A stretch of DNA of 64,000 nucleotides from Nemertoderma westbladi (GCA_032718475.1 JAUCBJ010004415.1:1-64000), one strand, 5' to 3'. Counted from the stretch's first letter, positions 1 to 11,545 are shown. Made by a program: numbers and translations. The notes: generated from the sequence alone by a model not told the origin.

Positions 1-965
1 GTCTACCGCTAGAGGGTGAAATGTCTGAAAGTTACCATCTTCTCCAACTTTGTTATTTATAATCCATTTAGACTGAACTTGGTAGGCATCTACTACAGCA
101 TAGGCTATATCTTTACTGAGTCGCACAGAGTTGTCTACATTACCCGCGTCTGCCGCTAGAGGGCGAAATGTATGAAAGTTAACATCTCCTCCAACTTTGT
201 TATTTACAATCCTTTTAGACTGAAACTTGGTAGACATCTACTATAGCATAGGCTATATCTTTGTGGAGTAGTAGAGTCGTCTACAGTTCCACAGTCAGCC
301 GCTAGAGGGGGAATTGTCTGATAGTGAAAACCTCATCCCATTTGGTTCTTTTTAATCATTTTGAGCTGAAACTTGGCAGGTATCTACTACATCATAGGCT
401 GTATCTTTACGGAGTTGCAGAGTCCTATACACTTCCCCAGTCTACCGCTAGAGGGTGAAATGTCTGAAAGTTAACATCTTCTCCAACTTTGTTATTTACT
501 AACGGTTTAGACTGAAACTTGGTAGGCATCTACTACAACATAGGCTGTACCTTTACGGATTCGCAGAGTTGTATACAGTCCCCCCATTTGACGCTAGAGG
601 GCGAAATATCTGATAGTGAACACCTCATCCCATTTGGTTCTTTTTAATCCTATTGAGCTGGAACTTGGCAGGAATCTACTACAGCATATTCTGTATCTTT
701 ACGGAGTCCTAGAGTCGTCTACAGTTCTTCAGTCTACCGCTAGAGGGTGAAATGTTTGAATATGAACATCTACACCAATTTTGTTATTTACAATCTGTTT
801 AAGCTGAAACTTGAAAGGCAGGCATTTTACTTCACCATAAACCCCATCTTTACCAAACTGCAGCGCCGTCTGCATTTCACCAGTCCGCAGGTAGAGGGTG
901 GATCTGAAAGTGATCATTTTCTGGAAATTTTGTTATTTACAATCTGCCTAAAGTTGAAACTTGAC
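1..965. repeat. ~146-bp tandem repeat array (about 7 units)
   Basis: Units each contain a form of 'ccgctagaggg' followed by a T-rich stretch and 'ctgaaacttggtaggcatct'-like sequence. The landmark recurs near 6, 151, 297, 444, 590, 736 and 888, so the period is about 146 bp. Units are diverged (substitutions, small indels) and the last is the most degraded. The array starts before the window. Short open frames across it look like chance. Confidence 0.8.
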
Positions 966-1064
966 AGTTATCTCTTATGGGGGTGGTGTTTTATTTAATG
1001 ATGGTGTCTGTTCCGTATGCAGTTCTCAAATCTCCCACACATATTCATATATCATCTGCACGTG

Positions 1065-1106
1065 CACTAGAAAGCTGTGGCCCGAAGGGCCACAGGCTTT
1101 CTAGTG
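1065..1106. repeat. Hairpin-forming inverted repeat
   Basis: A 19-base left arm (1065-1083) and a 20-base right arm (1087-1106) are complementary with a single one-base bulge and a GAA loop. Nothing nearby is recognisable as a gene it would serve. Confidence 0.8.
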
Positions 1107-1723
1107 TAAAAGAAATGTTGTTAATTAGGAAGCTCATACCGACCCTCAACACACAGTTCACTTCTATTCCACTTAAACTCTTGTACGCCCCCTTTCAGTC
1201 GCTATTTTTATCGGAAAATTTATTGGATGCCTTGTTTGCCCGTTGTAATAATTAGCTGTATTATTTGTGCATTGAGAATGGTTTTAGTAATAAAGTTTTG
1301 ATTTCCGCACATATTTATAGGTTTTCTGGTTCGCTGATTCGAACGACATTACTCTAAAAACTAGAACACCTAGTGGTACCACATTTTTTGTGCAACAAAA
1401 TTTTGGCGTGGCACATTTGAAATTTTGACATAGATTTGGAAAAACGTCAAAGATTTTATTTGTATTTTGTACTTGTATATTTTTATGTTTTTTTTTATCT
1501 TTCAAAGTATTTTTATATGTTTTCCGGTCAGCTGAATCGACTGAAAGTAATGGCCTACAGAGACCTGAAGACTTAGTGGTTTGTCATTTTGTAATAAAGT
1601 GACAAATAAATTTATTTTTTAATTTAAATTTTAAATTATTATTAATCATTATTAATTAAATAAATTGTATGCAACCCACGATATACGAAACCTATAAAAT
1701 CAAAACATGGTGTTATTTTCCGC
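1107..1723. other. AT-rich sequence without recognisable gene
   Basis: Short open frames only. A degenerate duplication is visible: stretches near 1318 and 1517 both contain 'tatgttttc/taggttttc..ggt..gctga.tcga'. No coding signal or structured element was recognised. It ends where the segmental duplication begins. Confidence 0.5.
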
Positions 1724-2207
1724 ATCTCGGATTCTCAGATTTATTTATTGGTTAGTCGTTGTTGTAGATTAATGCTGTAAGGATTTACTGGATTGTAAAT
1801 TTATTTTTGTGCAAATTTAATAAGATGCACCACGGCACTTAAGTTATCTTTTTTTCCTCATATGTTTTCATCATTTTATTGCTGAACGGCTGCTTCCCAA
1901 CATCCATTAAAGGATCAGTATAATAGTTAATAAGATGGTAGGTACCATACACTTTGAGAAGCGACCCCACCGGCTGTTATTTTGTACACTCCACGAACTT
2001 AAATTCAAAGGTTGAAGGCAGTCCAGCACCGTTTGACCATTGGAATGTCCCATTGCTATAATTTCTCCTTAGCAATAAAGAACGACAATTCCAGTTTTGG
2101 TTAATTGGACTTGTACAAAAAGGATATATAATAGAAAAGGTACAGTTATATGTTTTACAATTATATTTCGTATATTGCCATCCATATAAAACAATTAATC
2201 ATAAATT

Positions 2208-4040
2208 CTAAAAGATTGGTGACCCACACTCGCATTTGGAGAATTTAATTATAGGCCCAAAACTCTCTAGTGATTTACAGATGTGCAGATGTCCACACAG
2301 CTGCCAAGAATTATCACCTAATTTCTTCACCCTATTTTCATTTTGGTCCATTTCGCCATCGGATTTTCCAATGGCTATAATTTCTCCGAAGCAAACAATG
2401 ATTCCTATACCTTTACCAGGTGACGAATCAGCTTCAACCAGATTCCATACATTATTTAGAGGATCGTAGCACTCAATGCTACTCAGTAGGTCTGTTGGAA
2501 TATGATTATTGCAGCCACCTACCACGTAGATATGGTTGTTATAAACTGCGCACCCAAAGGAATACCGTCTGGTGTTCATCGCCGCCACTCTCTTAGTCCA
2601 TTTTTTGGTTTTCGGGTTGTACTTCTCGACCGAATTCAAAATTCTAGAATCATTGATACCACCAATAGCATAAAGACATCCACCCAGAACAGCCACTGAC
2701 AATCGTGATCGATGATACGTCATTGAAGTAACCGGTTTCCATCTGTTGGTGTTTGGGTTGTAACGTTCCACGGTCTTGAGGTGTCTTTGCCTATTTCCAT
2801 ATCCCCCAACCACATAGAGCAACCCGTCCATCACAGCAACACCATGGGCATAGCGGGATGTGCTCATTGGGACCATGGTATCCCATTGGTCGACTTCTGG
2901 ATCATAACGCTCACAGAATTTCTGTGCTATGCGCTCTGCATTTAATCCTCCAACCGCATACAAAAATCCATTGAGCACAGCGACTCCCACACAAAATCTG
3001 GGCCAATTCAATTGATCAACCAATTCCCAGTCATTAGTCTCTGGTTTATATTGCACTACCCACGTACTTCTGATTGAATTCTCATGGTAGTTTATAGACT
3101 GGCCGAAAGCATACAAACGTGCACAGGGCTGGGGACTCCGAGAATGGGTCCCAACCCAAGGGCTGGAGTTCAATGAGACATCCTTCCGGAATGTCTTGGC
3201 ATCTTCTACCAGTTGCAGACACTCATTGTCATTACAAATTAGAGGGTGGGTCTCCACAGTTCCCTCTAGGAATGTCAATCTTATTAGCGGCATACGAATG
3301 AGTTTGAGCAACTCTAGCAGTAATGGAAAAGGTTCCTCATTCTGCTCGGTATGGTGCCGAATCCATTCCGTACTGCAGTCAACCCATTTCATCACAGCAG
3401 TAAACAGCTCCTCCTCAGACCAAAGATACAGCTCATCACTTCTAATTATCTCCTTCAGCTTATTAACTGACAATGAAAGAAATTCGTCATTTCGTATAAC
3501 ATTATGGAAGTGGTGCATCATGTACTTTTTGGCATCACGCAAGAGGTCCTGACATAAAAAGATTTCCGCAATCGATAGGAAACCAATACAATTACTCGGG
3601 TCCAGGTTGTTCTTCAAGAACTCGCAGCACCTTTGCATCACCTTTTTCACTTGGAGCATAGACGCAGCAGCCAACAGTTTCTCCACATTTTCCTCATCTA
3701 CCGTTATGAATGATGTGTATGCAAAGTTGATTATCTGTTCCACAGCGTGTGCGTCTACTTTGCTGATTCTCACCTCAGCTTGATTGGTTTCTCTCCATTC
3801 ATGAGTGAACATGGCTTCGAAGTAGGGACTTAACCTCACCAAAATACATATGTGCGTGGTGATTCTCTGTTCTTCGACGATGAGTCGTATGTCACAGGGT
3901 TTGTTAACTATTTCAGCCCTAATTTTGGATAAGATCCTATCATACTCCATGGTGTTATTTTTCGGCTCAAAGTTTGTAGCCGTCGCCTCTTCGCCAACTT
4001 CCCACCCAGTGACACTGTTCCTGCAGCCAAGGCACCACAT
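2208..4040 (-). CDS. Kelch-like protein (BTB-BACK-Kelch), copy A
   Basis: Intronless 610-codon frame. Domains in order: BTB (~residues 48-150), BACK (~155-260, with the WSEEELFTAVMKWV helix) and about six Kelch blades (~310-600, with LYAVGG, LYVVGG, LYAIGG, IYVVGG cores). Proteins of this architecture are usually substrate adaptors for cullin-3 ubiquitin ligases. The first ATG (4040) has a poor context; the ATG at 3950 (Met31) has A at -3 and G at +4 and sits just before the BTB domain, so 3950 is the likelier start. Residues 63-64 are H-I, where copy B and most BTB proteins have H-R. Near the C-terminus copy A lacks 13 residues present in copy B and has two extra. Whether it is expressed cannot be seen. 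Which KLHL orthologue it is cannot be said. Confidence 0.85.
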   Translation of the reverse strand: MWCLGCRNSVTGWEVGEEATATNFEPKNNTMEYDRILSKIRAEIVNKPCDIRLIVEEQRITTHICILVRLSPYFEAMFTHEWRETNQAEVRISKVDAHAVEQIINFAYTSFITVDEENVEKLLAAASMLQVKKVMQRCCEFLKNNLDPSNCIGFLSIAEIFLCQDLLRDAKKYMMHHFHNVIRNDEFLSLSVNKLKEIIRSDELYLWSEEELFTAVMKWVDCSTEWIRHHTEQNEEPFPLLLELLKLIRMPLIRLTFLEGTVETHPLICNDNECLQLVEDAKTFRKDVSLNSSPWVGTHSRSPQPCARLYAFGQSINYHENSIRSTWVVQYKPETNDWELVDQLNWPRFCVGVAVLNGFLYAVGGLNAERIAQKFCERYDPEVDQWDTMVPMSTSRYAHGVAVMDGLLYVVGGYGNRQRHLKTVERYNPNTNRWKPVTSMTYHRSRLSVAVLGGCLYAIGGINDSRILNSVEKYNPKTKKWTKRVAAMNTRRYSFGCAVYNNHIYVVGGCNNHIPTDLLSSIECYDPLNNVWNLVEADSSPGKGIGIIVCFGEIIAIGKSDGEMDQNENRVKKLGDNSWQLCGHLHICKSLESFGPIIKFSKCECGSPIF

Positions 4041-4929
4041 TCAAATATGCCACTCGACCCCCTCTTACACTATAGAGTAAATGAAGATGAAATAGTGAAC
4101 ATTTTAAAATAGATAATAGATAACGTCTACCAGAAGGAAAAATTAATGTTCTAGAATAAAAAGAACACATAACAGTCATTCACACATTGAAAAATTGAAT
4201 AAAATTTGGGGCATAAATGGGCAAAAGTTCCATATAGCAGTGCATTTTTAAAAGATATGTCATTATTACTATGGTAATGTTGAAGAGTTTTAGAACAATT
4301 ACTGTATATACTATTCTAGAATATAAATATAATAATACAATTTAAGATCTAGAACATATAGATAATTTATTTTAATTTTAAAATAGCTAGCAATAATTAA
4401 AAAAAATTATTTTTAAATCAATTTAGCAATACATTTAAATTAAAATTGCAACTAAAATTTAATTGCATATATTTAACTATACACAGATATTAATTAAAGG
4501 GTACCGGTAAAATGAAAGAAAATTAAGGCGATGCATAAGTCAAGTCACAGACTGCTCGATAGTTCCTGGCGATTTAAAAATGATGAATAATAAAAATTTT
4601 AAAATACTCTTAAAAGTTGTCATATTATTATTACCTATTTACATTATTCAAAGCTCAAGAATTAAAATTACAATTAAAAAAATATTAATGTTTACTAAAA
4701 ATAGTGTTTTGGCAAAGGGTTAAAGTCACTAAAATTGAAAAAAAAAATATATCTGTTGAAATTCTGTAAAAAAATATCATGTTATTATAAATATGACCAA
4801 GTGAATATGAAGTAAAATGTAAAAAAAATACAATCCCGCAGAAGATTAACTATGGTGGAAAATGTAAAATTAATTAATAAATAAAAAATAAATGAATAAA
4901 ATATTACAGTTGTAAGTAGAATTACTGAA
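4041..4929. other. AT-rich upstream region of the Kelch gene
   Basis: Candidate promoter and 5' UTR region for the minus-strand Kelch gene, very AT-rich, with TTCTAGAA-type palindromes near 4149 and 4315. No clear TATA box or initiator could be assigned. The same region is conserved in copy B (17543-18427). Confidence 0.4.
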
Positions 4930-5470
4930 ATAAAGTGACTTTAAGATGTCGTACAGGCCATCGCTGAAGGAGAAAGTGGTGAGACCTTGGTTCCGAGGTA
5001 GTGCCACAGAGTCTGTGTCTGATCTCCTTCAGGAATACCGCCGTTTCAGCCTTTCAGGACCGGGCCATACAAAGGTCTCAAAATCTACGGGGCAGAATAT
5101 ATAGCCTCGCTTTACCAACTCCTCATATTTACGGGATTTGGCAACTTCCATTGCCATGCGACCTCCACTGGATTGACTTGTAGCGATGGGGATGGGTGCG
5201 AGCAAATCCCACACTGTGGTGTCCCAAGTGAGCATGCGGCCACGGTTCCACAGAATAGTAGTTACCTCATCAACCCGCTTCCCATCACCTTGACAAAGTC
5301 CTGGCAGTTCCAGTTTGGTTGGAACTCCACAGCTGGCCAATGACTGCTTTATGACGTCATTGATCATCGAGTGTATGGGGTGTATGCCAGCACTTTGCTG
5401 ACACAATAAACTGTGTAATCCATCTGACTCAACTGGTTTACCACAGCGAGTGCAACTGTGGAGTACGGTA
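4930..5470 (-). pseudogene. Non-LTR retrotransposon C-terminal fragment with R2-type restriction-like endonuclease, copy A
   Basis: Open from 5406 to 5029, with in-frame similarity continuing upstream to about 5470. Visible are a CX2CX8HX4C zinc-type motif, then H..H...N, then a 'GDGKR.D' segment and 'LTWDTTVWD', the pattern of the RLE that ends R2/NeSL-like non-LTR retrotransposons. An in-frame TGA lies upstream of the zinc motif. After the stop at 5029 the reading continues in another frame ('GTTSEPRSHHF'), so the end is frameshifted. No reverse transcriptase domain is present. It is a dead relic, duplicated in copy B. The exact clade is uncertain. Confidence 0.65.
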
Positions 5471-6484
5471 ATCTTGCATCTGAGTCACATGGCAAAGGAG
5501 ATGCGAAACTGCTAGTTGTTGAGTTTCAACCCGAGGGACGCTGCTGGGACTGCACCGCATCGAGCCAACATCTAGCAACACTGCAGTTGATAAGAGTTCA
5601 TTCGCGCGACTTCAGATGATGTGGTCGATGAGTGGAGGTTCATCAAGTATGCATATATGGAAGGTAGCAACCACACACTCTGTAGGGTGGAGGTAGGGAC
5701 GGGTTCGCCTATGGTGACCAAAGAGTGCCATAGCTCCTGCACACCATGTTAGCTGTACGTGCCCTTGACTTGAACAGACACCCCACCTGATTGGCACTTG
5801 CAGCTGTGGAAGCCAAGAAGGCGGAAGGTGCGAGCTGCATGGCGCTGGTCAAGCCGAGACCCCCTACTCAGGTCGGGAGACAGGGGCAAAAATGTGTCGT
5901 TTTTGCACAATGCGCACAAATGGTTACTCTAAACCTTGAAAGTTCTTAAGAACTTTGACATTTTATAAACTAACATAAACTCACCCCATCTAGTGTTTAT
6001 TTTAAGTATAGAGCTTTGTCGATTGCTCTTAGAGAAAAACAGCTGCTTAGATTACGAAATTACCAGCTATTGGACAGTATCTCTCTTTGTCCCTTGCTTC
6101 TGCGTTATTTACCGTCCAATCAGTATACTTTTCACTGATAGACTGAATTACCGAATCCCTGGGTTACGGACGGATGGCATGGTTACTGATTCCTGATTGG
6201 AGTTCTAGCCGATTCCATGAATTCTATGACATTCGATGGTGATTCATCCCTAATTGCCTAGTTTAGGCAGGAATTCATTGCTGCATGCTGCAATTCCTTC
6301 AGTGAGTGGGTATACACTTCCTGAGACTTTCTGACTTTGCCCAGAAACATCAGCGGCCAGAGAGATCATAGAAGGCAAATCTATTTACTTTCCATTCAAT
6401 TCATACATTCATACTCCTTTCATACATTGCAACACATCCTGACTTTCTGAAGTCTGACTGCTGACATTGCATATGCCGTGCTAA
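5471..6484. other. No recognisable gene
   Basis: Duplicated in copy B (18973-19956) with a few indels. Open frames of ~60 codons occur on both strands but have no domain I recognise. It may be further decayed retrotransposon sequence, because it is bracketed by two RLE fragments. Confidence 0.4.
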
Positions 6485-6592
6485 ACTGGCTTCGGCTGTG
6501 TTCATATTTTGTATGGGCTGTCAGACATTATAAGACATATAAATTAGCAGGTTAAACTGTTAAAGGTGTAAAAGCGTGAACAACGTGATCCC
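6485..6592 (-). mobile_element. Truncated LTR relic related to the element 2 LTR, copy A
   Basis: Read on the minus strand, this stretch matches the start of the LTR at 44557 ('gcgcttttacacctttaaca' against 'gcgcttttgaagacctttag', then shared 'cagtttaacctgc' and 'tttatatgtctt'). Copy B keeps a longer version (19957-20608), so copy A has lost about 550 bp. Confidence 0.65.
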
Positions 6593-6805
6593 ACTGAACA
6601 AACATAACCGGAGATTATTCACACATATAACAACCTACTATAGGCATCAGCTTACTAACCATAAGATGTTGCCAACACATAGTGAGAGAGGGATTAATTA
6701 GCGCAATAATTTTTATTGTCCGTTTAAATTACTCATGATGTCCTTTTTTTTACTTTTTATGTCCTCCAGAAATTTACCGTTAGGTTCCATGCTACCGACC
6801 AAGCC

Positions 6806-7558
6806 ACTAACCCTACAAGTTACTCACCTGAGTAAAGAACAGTTCCGGGATGCGGTGTGTCTCCGCTACGGTTGGTGTCCGAAGAATCTACCATCTCATT
6901 GTGCCTGTGGGGCGCGATTTTCTGCAACCCACGTCCTGTCATGCCCAACTGGAGGTTTCCCCTCCATCAGGCACAATGAGATACGTGATTTCGTCACCAA
7001 CTCGCTCACTGAGGTCGCCGACAACGTTGCTGTTGAGCCGATGCTCCAGCCATTATCCGGTGAAACTTTCACCCATCGTACCACCTCGACGGACCAGCAG
7101 GCGAGGCTGGATATGTCTGTGAGCGGCTTCTGGGGAAACCGATTCCAGCGGTCGTTCATCGACGTGTCCGTGTTTTACCCGCTGGCGGCGACGAACGCGG
7201 CTATGTCCCTAGACGCAGCGCACCTCCACCACGAGAATCGTAAGATTCTTAAGTATGAGGAGAGGATACGGGAGGTGGAACATTCTACTTTCGTCCCCCT
7301 CATATTCTCGGCCTTTGGCGGGATGGCGCCGACCACGCGACAGTTTGTTAAGCGCCTGGGACAGAAGCTCGCGGACAAACGCGAGGTCAGGTAGGCCTAC
7401 TTGGAAAGCGTCACGTGGATCCGGCCCAAGTTAAACTTCGCATTGCTTCAATCCTCCCTGCTCTGCCTTCGAGGTTGTAGGTCAGCCTCTAAACGGCCGG
7501 TTCATTGTCCAGTGTCCGATGCCTCCATTCGGTTGGACAATGCCAACACTGAGCCGTA
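6806..7558 (+). pseudogene. Second RLE-type non-LTR retrotransposon fragment, copy A
   Basis: Readable from about 6806; the visible frame opens at 6735 and stops at 7392-7394. It has 'LRYGW', then a CXCX7HX3C zinc-type motif, 'RHNEIRD', and 'RLDMSV...FIDVSVF', fitting the CCHC / RHN / acidic signature of restriction-like endonucleases in non-LTR retrotransposons, followed by a conserved 'REVEHSTFVPLIFSAFGGM' tail. Compared with copy B, about 200 bp upstream is missing and a small insertion near 7390 introduces a stop; the downstream C-terminus (to 7558) is still readable. No RT domain. It faces the opposite way to the fragment at 4930-5470. Confidence 0.65.
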
Positions 7559-7934
7559 GTCTGTGGTCTGGTAGGACAGCGCAGTCGTACAGGCCTTCAA
7601 TAGCTGACCAGTACAACATAAACAACCAACTGTTTTGAATTTCCCCCTTACATCCGTATCACTGTACCTCATTGTATAAATCAGATTTGGGTGTAATAGT
7701 GCAATTTGAAGTATATACTATATAATATACACCATCTCCACACTTACCAGTATATAGAGCACTATTTTGCAGTATTGCTGTATTGTATGTACAGATTTAG
7801 GTATAAAGCAGGTATTTTAGGTATTTTAGTACCTGTACCGGCACCGGTACTGCTGTAGGCCTACTGTGTAGCCTACCATTTAAATACAGTAATGGTAGGC
7901 CTACCGGCTGACCGGTTGTGCTAATAAATTTTAA
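7559..7934. other. Intergenic sequence, no gene
   Basis: Contains 'gtaccggcaccggtac' palindromic motifs near 7836. In copy B the solo LTR (22002-22566) is inserted at the position equivalent to about 7735, so copy A gives the empty-site sequence. Confidence 0.5.
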
Positions 7935-8515
7935 ATAATTGATAGGTAAAGATAGGATAGGATAGGTAAAGTGACCGTTTATTGTTTTGGTTAGAAAGGC
8001 CCGCCTCTGTAACCTGCTCCTTTCCTTAATTTAGTAAAGTGACTGTTTATTGTTTTTGGTTAGAAAATCCCGCCTCAGTAACCAACTCCTTTCCTTCAAT
8101 TAGTTAAATGATCGTTTATTGTTTTGGTTAGACAATCCCGCCTCTGTCACCTGCTCCTTTCCCTGATTTAATAAAGTGACAATTTATTGTTTTGGTTAGA
8201 AAGGCCCGCCTCTGTAACCTGCTCCTTTCCTTCATTTTGTAATGTGACTGTTTATTGTTTTGGTTATAAAATCCCGCCTCTGTAACCTGCCCCTTTCCCT
8301 CAATTAGTTAAATGATCGTTTATTGTTTTGGTTAGAAAATCCCGCCTCTGTAACCTGCTCCTTTCCCTCAATTAGTTAATTGGTCGTTTATTGTTTTGGT
8401 TAGAAAATCCCGCCTCTGTAACCTGCTCCTTTCCTTCATTTGGTAAAGTGACTGTTTATTGTTTTGGTTAGAAAATCCGGCCTTAACCTGCTCCTTTCCA
8501 TCAATTGGTAATTGT
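7935..8515. repeat. 68-bp tandem repeat array, copy A
   Basis: About eight units built on 'gtttattgttttggttaga', then 'cccgcctctgtaacctgctc' and 'tttcct.catt.gtaa.gtga'. The landmark 'tttattg' recurs about every 68 bp. Copy B has a matching array with a slightly different number and order of variants. Confidence 0.85.
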
Positions 8516-8715
8516 TTTTGGCTATAAAATGAGTGTTTTGCTACGTCATGTGGTAATCGATTATCGACAACAACCACAAACTATTAAATTTAGAGTCTTT
8601 TACCACATGCGCATATGGAAATCTATCTCATAGTCTATAAATCATGGAATTTTCAATGTTTTGGCACAGGCATAGTGAAACCAACTGTCCGACAGACCAG
8701 AAATCAACAAATTAT

Positions 8716-8756
8716 GAATGTTTTGGCATAGGCAACATGCCTATGCCAAAACATTC
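8716..8756. repeat. Perfect 19-bp-stem hairpin present only in copy A
   Basis: Arms 8716-8734 and 8738-8756 are perfectly complementary with an ACA loop, and pairing continues imperfectly outward. The equivalent place in copy B (near 23630) has only the left arm. Confidence 0.9.
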
Positions 8757-9469
8757 AAAATTTGTCAGACAGTCCAGAAATCAGCAGTCTGACAGTTTGA
8801 AGAAATACATACATAAAAAGTCATTAAAGGACAACAAAAGTCATTAAAGGGTCAATAAAAGTCATTATGCATAATTCGTAAAAAAAGGAGGACAAAAAAG
8901 TCAAATAAAAGGACATAAAAAATCACTGCCATTAATTAGTTAGGAAAGTGAACGATTAATCAACAAAAGGCGATAGCCAATAGCAAAACTGCAGCCCTGA
9001 TCACCCATTGGTTAGGGCATCAATAAGGCAACCCTCTCAATCTATAGTGGCTTAAACCGTATGTAATATCAATAAATTTTAACTCAGTCACATGCGTCCT
9101 TCAAACCCGAGAGATGGCTTTAGTTTTAATGGTTCTGTTGCTGTAATTACTGACGGTATTCTGTTTATTGTGTAAGCATCAGATTCATACTTGTGCCTTT
9201 TACTGGTCAATGTTCGTTACGTATGATATTTCTATTATACATGCAGGAAGAACAAAACGCTAGTTTCCAAGTCATGCCTGAGTTTTTTTTTTATTGATAG
9301 ATTGATTGATTGATTTATTACCCATAGAAACATATACATTATAATAAATGCACACATAATTATTGTAATATATATCAGTATATATATAAATATAATAGCA
9401 TACCAATATAATAGCAAACTAATAGCATTACTAGTGAACGGCTGCCCACGGAGGGTGGATGGATATTTC
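8757..9469. repeat. Short tandem repeats and AT-rich spacer
   Basis: 8815-8925 holds degenerate ~20-bp repeats of the type 'aaaagtcattaaaggacaac'. 9288-9320 is a T-run followed by (attg)n, which in copy B is (attt)n. No coding potential was recognised. The sequence is conserved in copy B (23700-24340). Confidence 0.6.
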
Positions 9470-9640
9470 AGAGGAAGGGATGGGACAAGGATATAGTTAG
9501 ATTAGAATAGGGTTAGATAGGATTTGGGTTAGGATAGGTAGATAGAGTAGGACATGATATGATAGGGTAGGATAGAGTAAGATAGGATAGGGTATGATAG
9601 GAGGATAGAGTATAGGATAGGATAGTCTAGGATGTGTTAG
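9470..9640. repeat. GATAG-rich degenerate microsatellite, copy A
   Basis: A run of 'gatag', 'gatagg' and 'gttagg' words with irregular spacing. It resembles degenerate telomeric DNA only in part and has no regular TTAGG or TTAGGG register. Confidence 0.7.
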
Positions 9641-9887
9641 AAGTGCCGAAAGAGTGAAAAGTTATGAGTAAAAAGCAAATACAGTCGACTGCGATTTTTT
9701 GGCATTATTTGTTATATTAATTAATTATTTATACATAAATTTATATTGTTATTTATTTGTGTTTTATGAATTTTAGTTATATTAGGTATTTTTTAGTACT
9801 ATAAACTGTATTTTTAAAGGTTTACTGGGGAATAATATCTTACTAGACATCTGACTAGTCAGTGATGTTGATGATGACTGCTTCGAA

Positions 9888-10717
9888 GCGTGACCCCGCG
9901 CCCGGGTAGATTTAATGAAGGTCCACTAAGAGTGAGCGTGACCCCGCGCCCGGGTAGTTTTAATAAAGCCCACAAGGAGTGAGCGTGACCCCGCGCCCGG
10001 TTAGATTTAATGAAGGCCCACAAGGAGTGAGCATGACTCCGCGCCTGGGTAGTTTTAATAAAGCCCACAAGGAGTGAGCGTGACCCCGCGCCCGGGTAGA
10101 TTTAATGAAGGCCCACAAGGTGTGAGCATGACTCCGCGCCTGGGTAGATTTAATGAAGGCCCACAAGGAGTGAGCGTGACCCCGCGCCCGGGTAGTTTTA
10201 ATAAAGCCCACAAGGAGTGAGCGTGACCCCGCGCCCGGGTAGATTTAATGAAGGCCCACAAGGTGTGAGCATGACTCCGCGCCTGGGTAGATTTAATTAA
10301 GGCCCACAAGGAGTGAGCGTGACCCCCCGCCCGGGTAGTTTTAATAAAGCCCACAAGGAGTGAGCGTAACCCCGCGCCCGGGTAGATTTAATGAAGGCCC
10401 ACAAGGAGTGAGCGTGACCCCGCGCCCGGGTAGTTTTAATAAAGGCCCACTAAGAGTGAGCGTGATCCCGTGCCTGGGTAGATTTAATGAAGGCACACAA
10501 GGAGTGAGCGTGACCCCGCGCCCTGGAAGATTTAATGAAGGCCCACAAGGAGTGAGCGTGACCCCGCGCCCGGGTAGTTTTAATAAAGGCCCACTAAGAG
10601 TGAGCATGACACCGCGCCCGGGTATATTTAATGAAGGCCCACAAGAAGTGAGCGTGACCCCGCGCCCGGGTAGTTTTAATAAAGGCCCGCTAAGAGTGAG
10701 CGTGACCCCACGCCCGG
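9888..10717. repeat. 48-bp GC-rich minisatellite, copy A (about 17 units)
   Basis: Unit of the form 'gtgaccccgcgcccgggtag', 'attttaat(a/g)aaggcccac', 'aaggagtgagc'. The period is 48 bp, with some 47-bp units. Because 48 is a multiple of three, long open frames appear on both strands with a 16-residue period. These are a by-product of the repeat, not evidence of protein. Confidence 0.9.
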
Positions 10718-11170
10718 TAGGGTGTTTCAAAAAAACATTTTTTTCTTATTTCCATTGCTCAAGTGAATTTTCCCATTGCATTTCACCTCAAAACATTATT
10801 GTTATCGTTATTACTGTAGCCTACTACACTACGCACATTGAATAAATATTTTTTTTCTAGAACACATTTTTTTTTGTTCTAGAACAAACTTTTTTTTGTT
10901 CTAGAACACATTTTTAATTTTTGTCACTAGCTAGGTTTTTCAACTTATTTTTTATAAATGTTATAGAACAAGTGTTAGTTATCAATTTTGATAAATATTT
11001 TTGTTCTAGAACACATTTTTTTGTTCTAGAAGACATTTTTTTGTTCTAGAACATTTTTTGAAAAATTTATTGAACAATTTATATTGTAAATCAATAATAT
11101 TATATTGTACTTTAGCTGAATTTAAACGTTATTTGTTGAAATTAGCTATTAATAGCTGAGTGTTCTAGAA

Positions 11171-11545
11171 CAAATAGTGTCAAAGGTGAAGATGATGCAG
11201 CACTCTGACAACCGTTCCACCGAATTATAACCACCTTTGGGAGATATATAGAGTTCGTAGAATTGGTGGCTGAAGACCTTCACGTTCTCATTCCGGATGG
11301 CGATCCGAGAACAGGATGGACTCAGATAGGTCGATGACGCTGTCGCCTAACTCCATTGGGGCTGAGCCCGAGTAAATTAATACAAATTAATAATATTAAT
11401 AAATAAAAACAGATTAAGTAAATAAAATTGTATATAAGTACAGTAGTAGCAGTACTGGTACTAGCTTGGTTTTAATTTCTGCAGTTCAGCAGTTTGTAGT
11501 TTGTATAATGATATTGATATTGATTTTTTATAATCAATTAATATT
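11171..11545. other. Unassigned sequence
   Basis: 11190-11370 is of ordinary base composition between AT-rich flanks and may be a remnant of a coding repeat read on the minus strand, but no domain was recognised. The rest is AT-rich. Confidence 0.35.

Larger units (their letters stand above)
1724..10717. repeat. Segmental duplication, copy A
   Basis: Nearly collinear with 15171-25901 (copy B), starting at 'atctcggattct' in both. Offsets are ~13.45-13.5 kb through the Kelch gene and first RLE fragment, then ~14.9 kb, because copy B has extra sequence: ~550 bp of an LTR relic, ~200 bp upstream of the second RLE fragment, and a 565-bp solo LTR with its target duplication. Copy A ends at the edge of the 48-bp minisatellite. 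Copy B is cut there by BEL/Pao element 3, so the original right end of copy B is not visible. Confidence 0.9.

Noticed and set aside
977-1255. 92-codon open frame near the first hairpin
   Set aside because: It reads through the hairpin and has no recognisable domain or composition of a real protein.
7935-8515. CRISPR-like array
   Set aside because: Units are contiguous 68-bp tandem repeats without unique spacers, in an animal genome.
9470-9640. Interstitial telomere repeat
   Set aside because: The words are GATAG/GATAGG with only scattered TTAGG; no regular register.
9888-10845. Long open frames across the 48-bp array as repeat-protein genes
   Set aside because: Open frames occur on both strands and in several frames because the unit is a multiple of three. 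No start context, flanking exon or domain.
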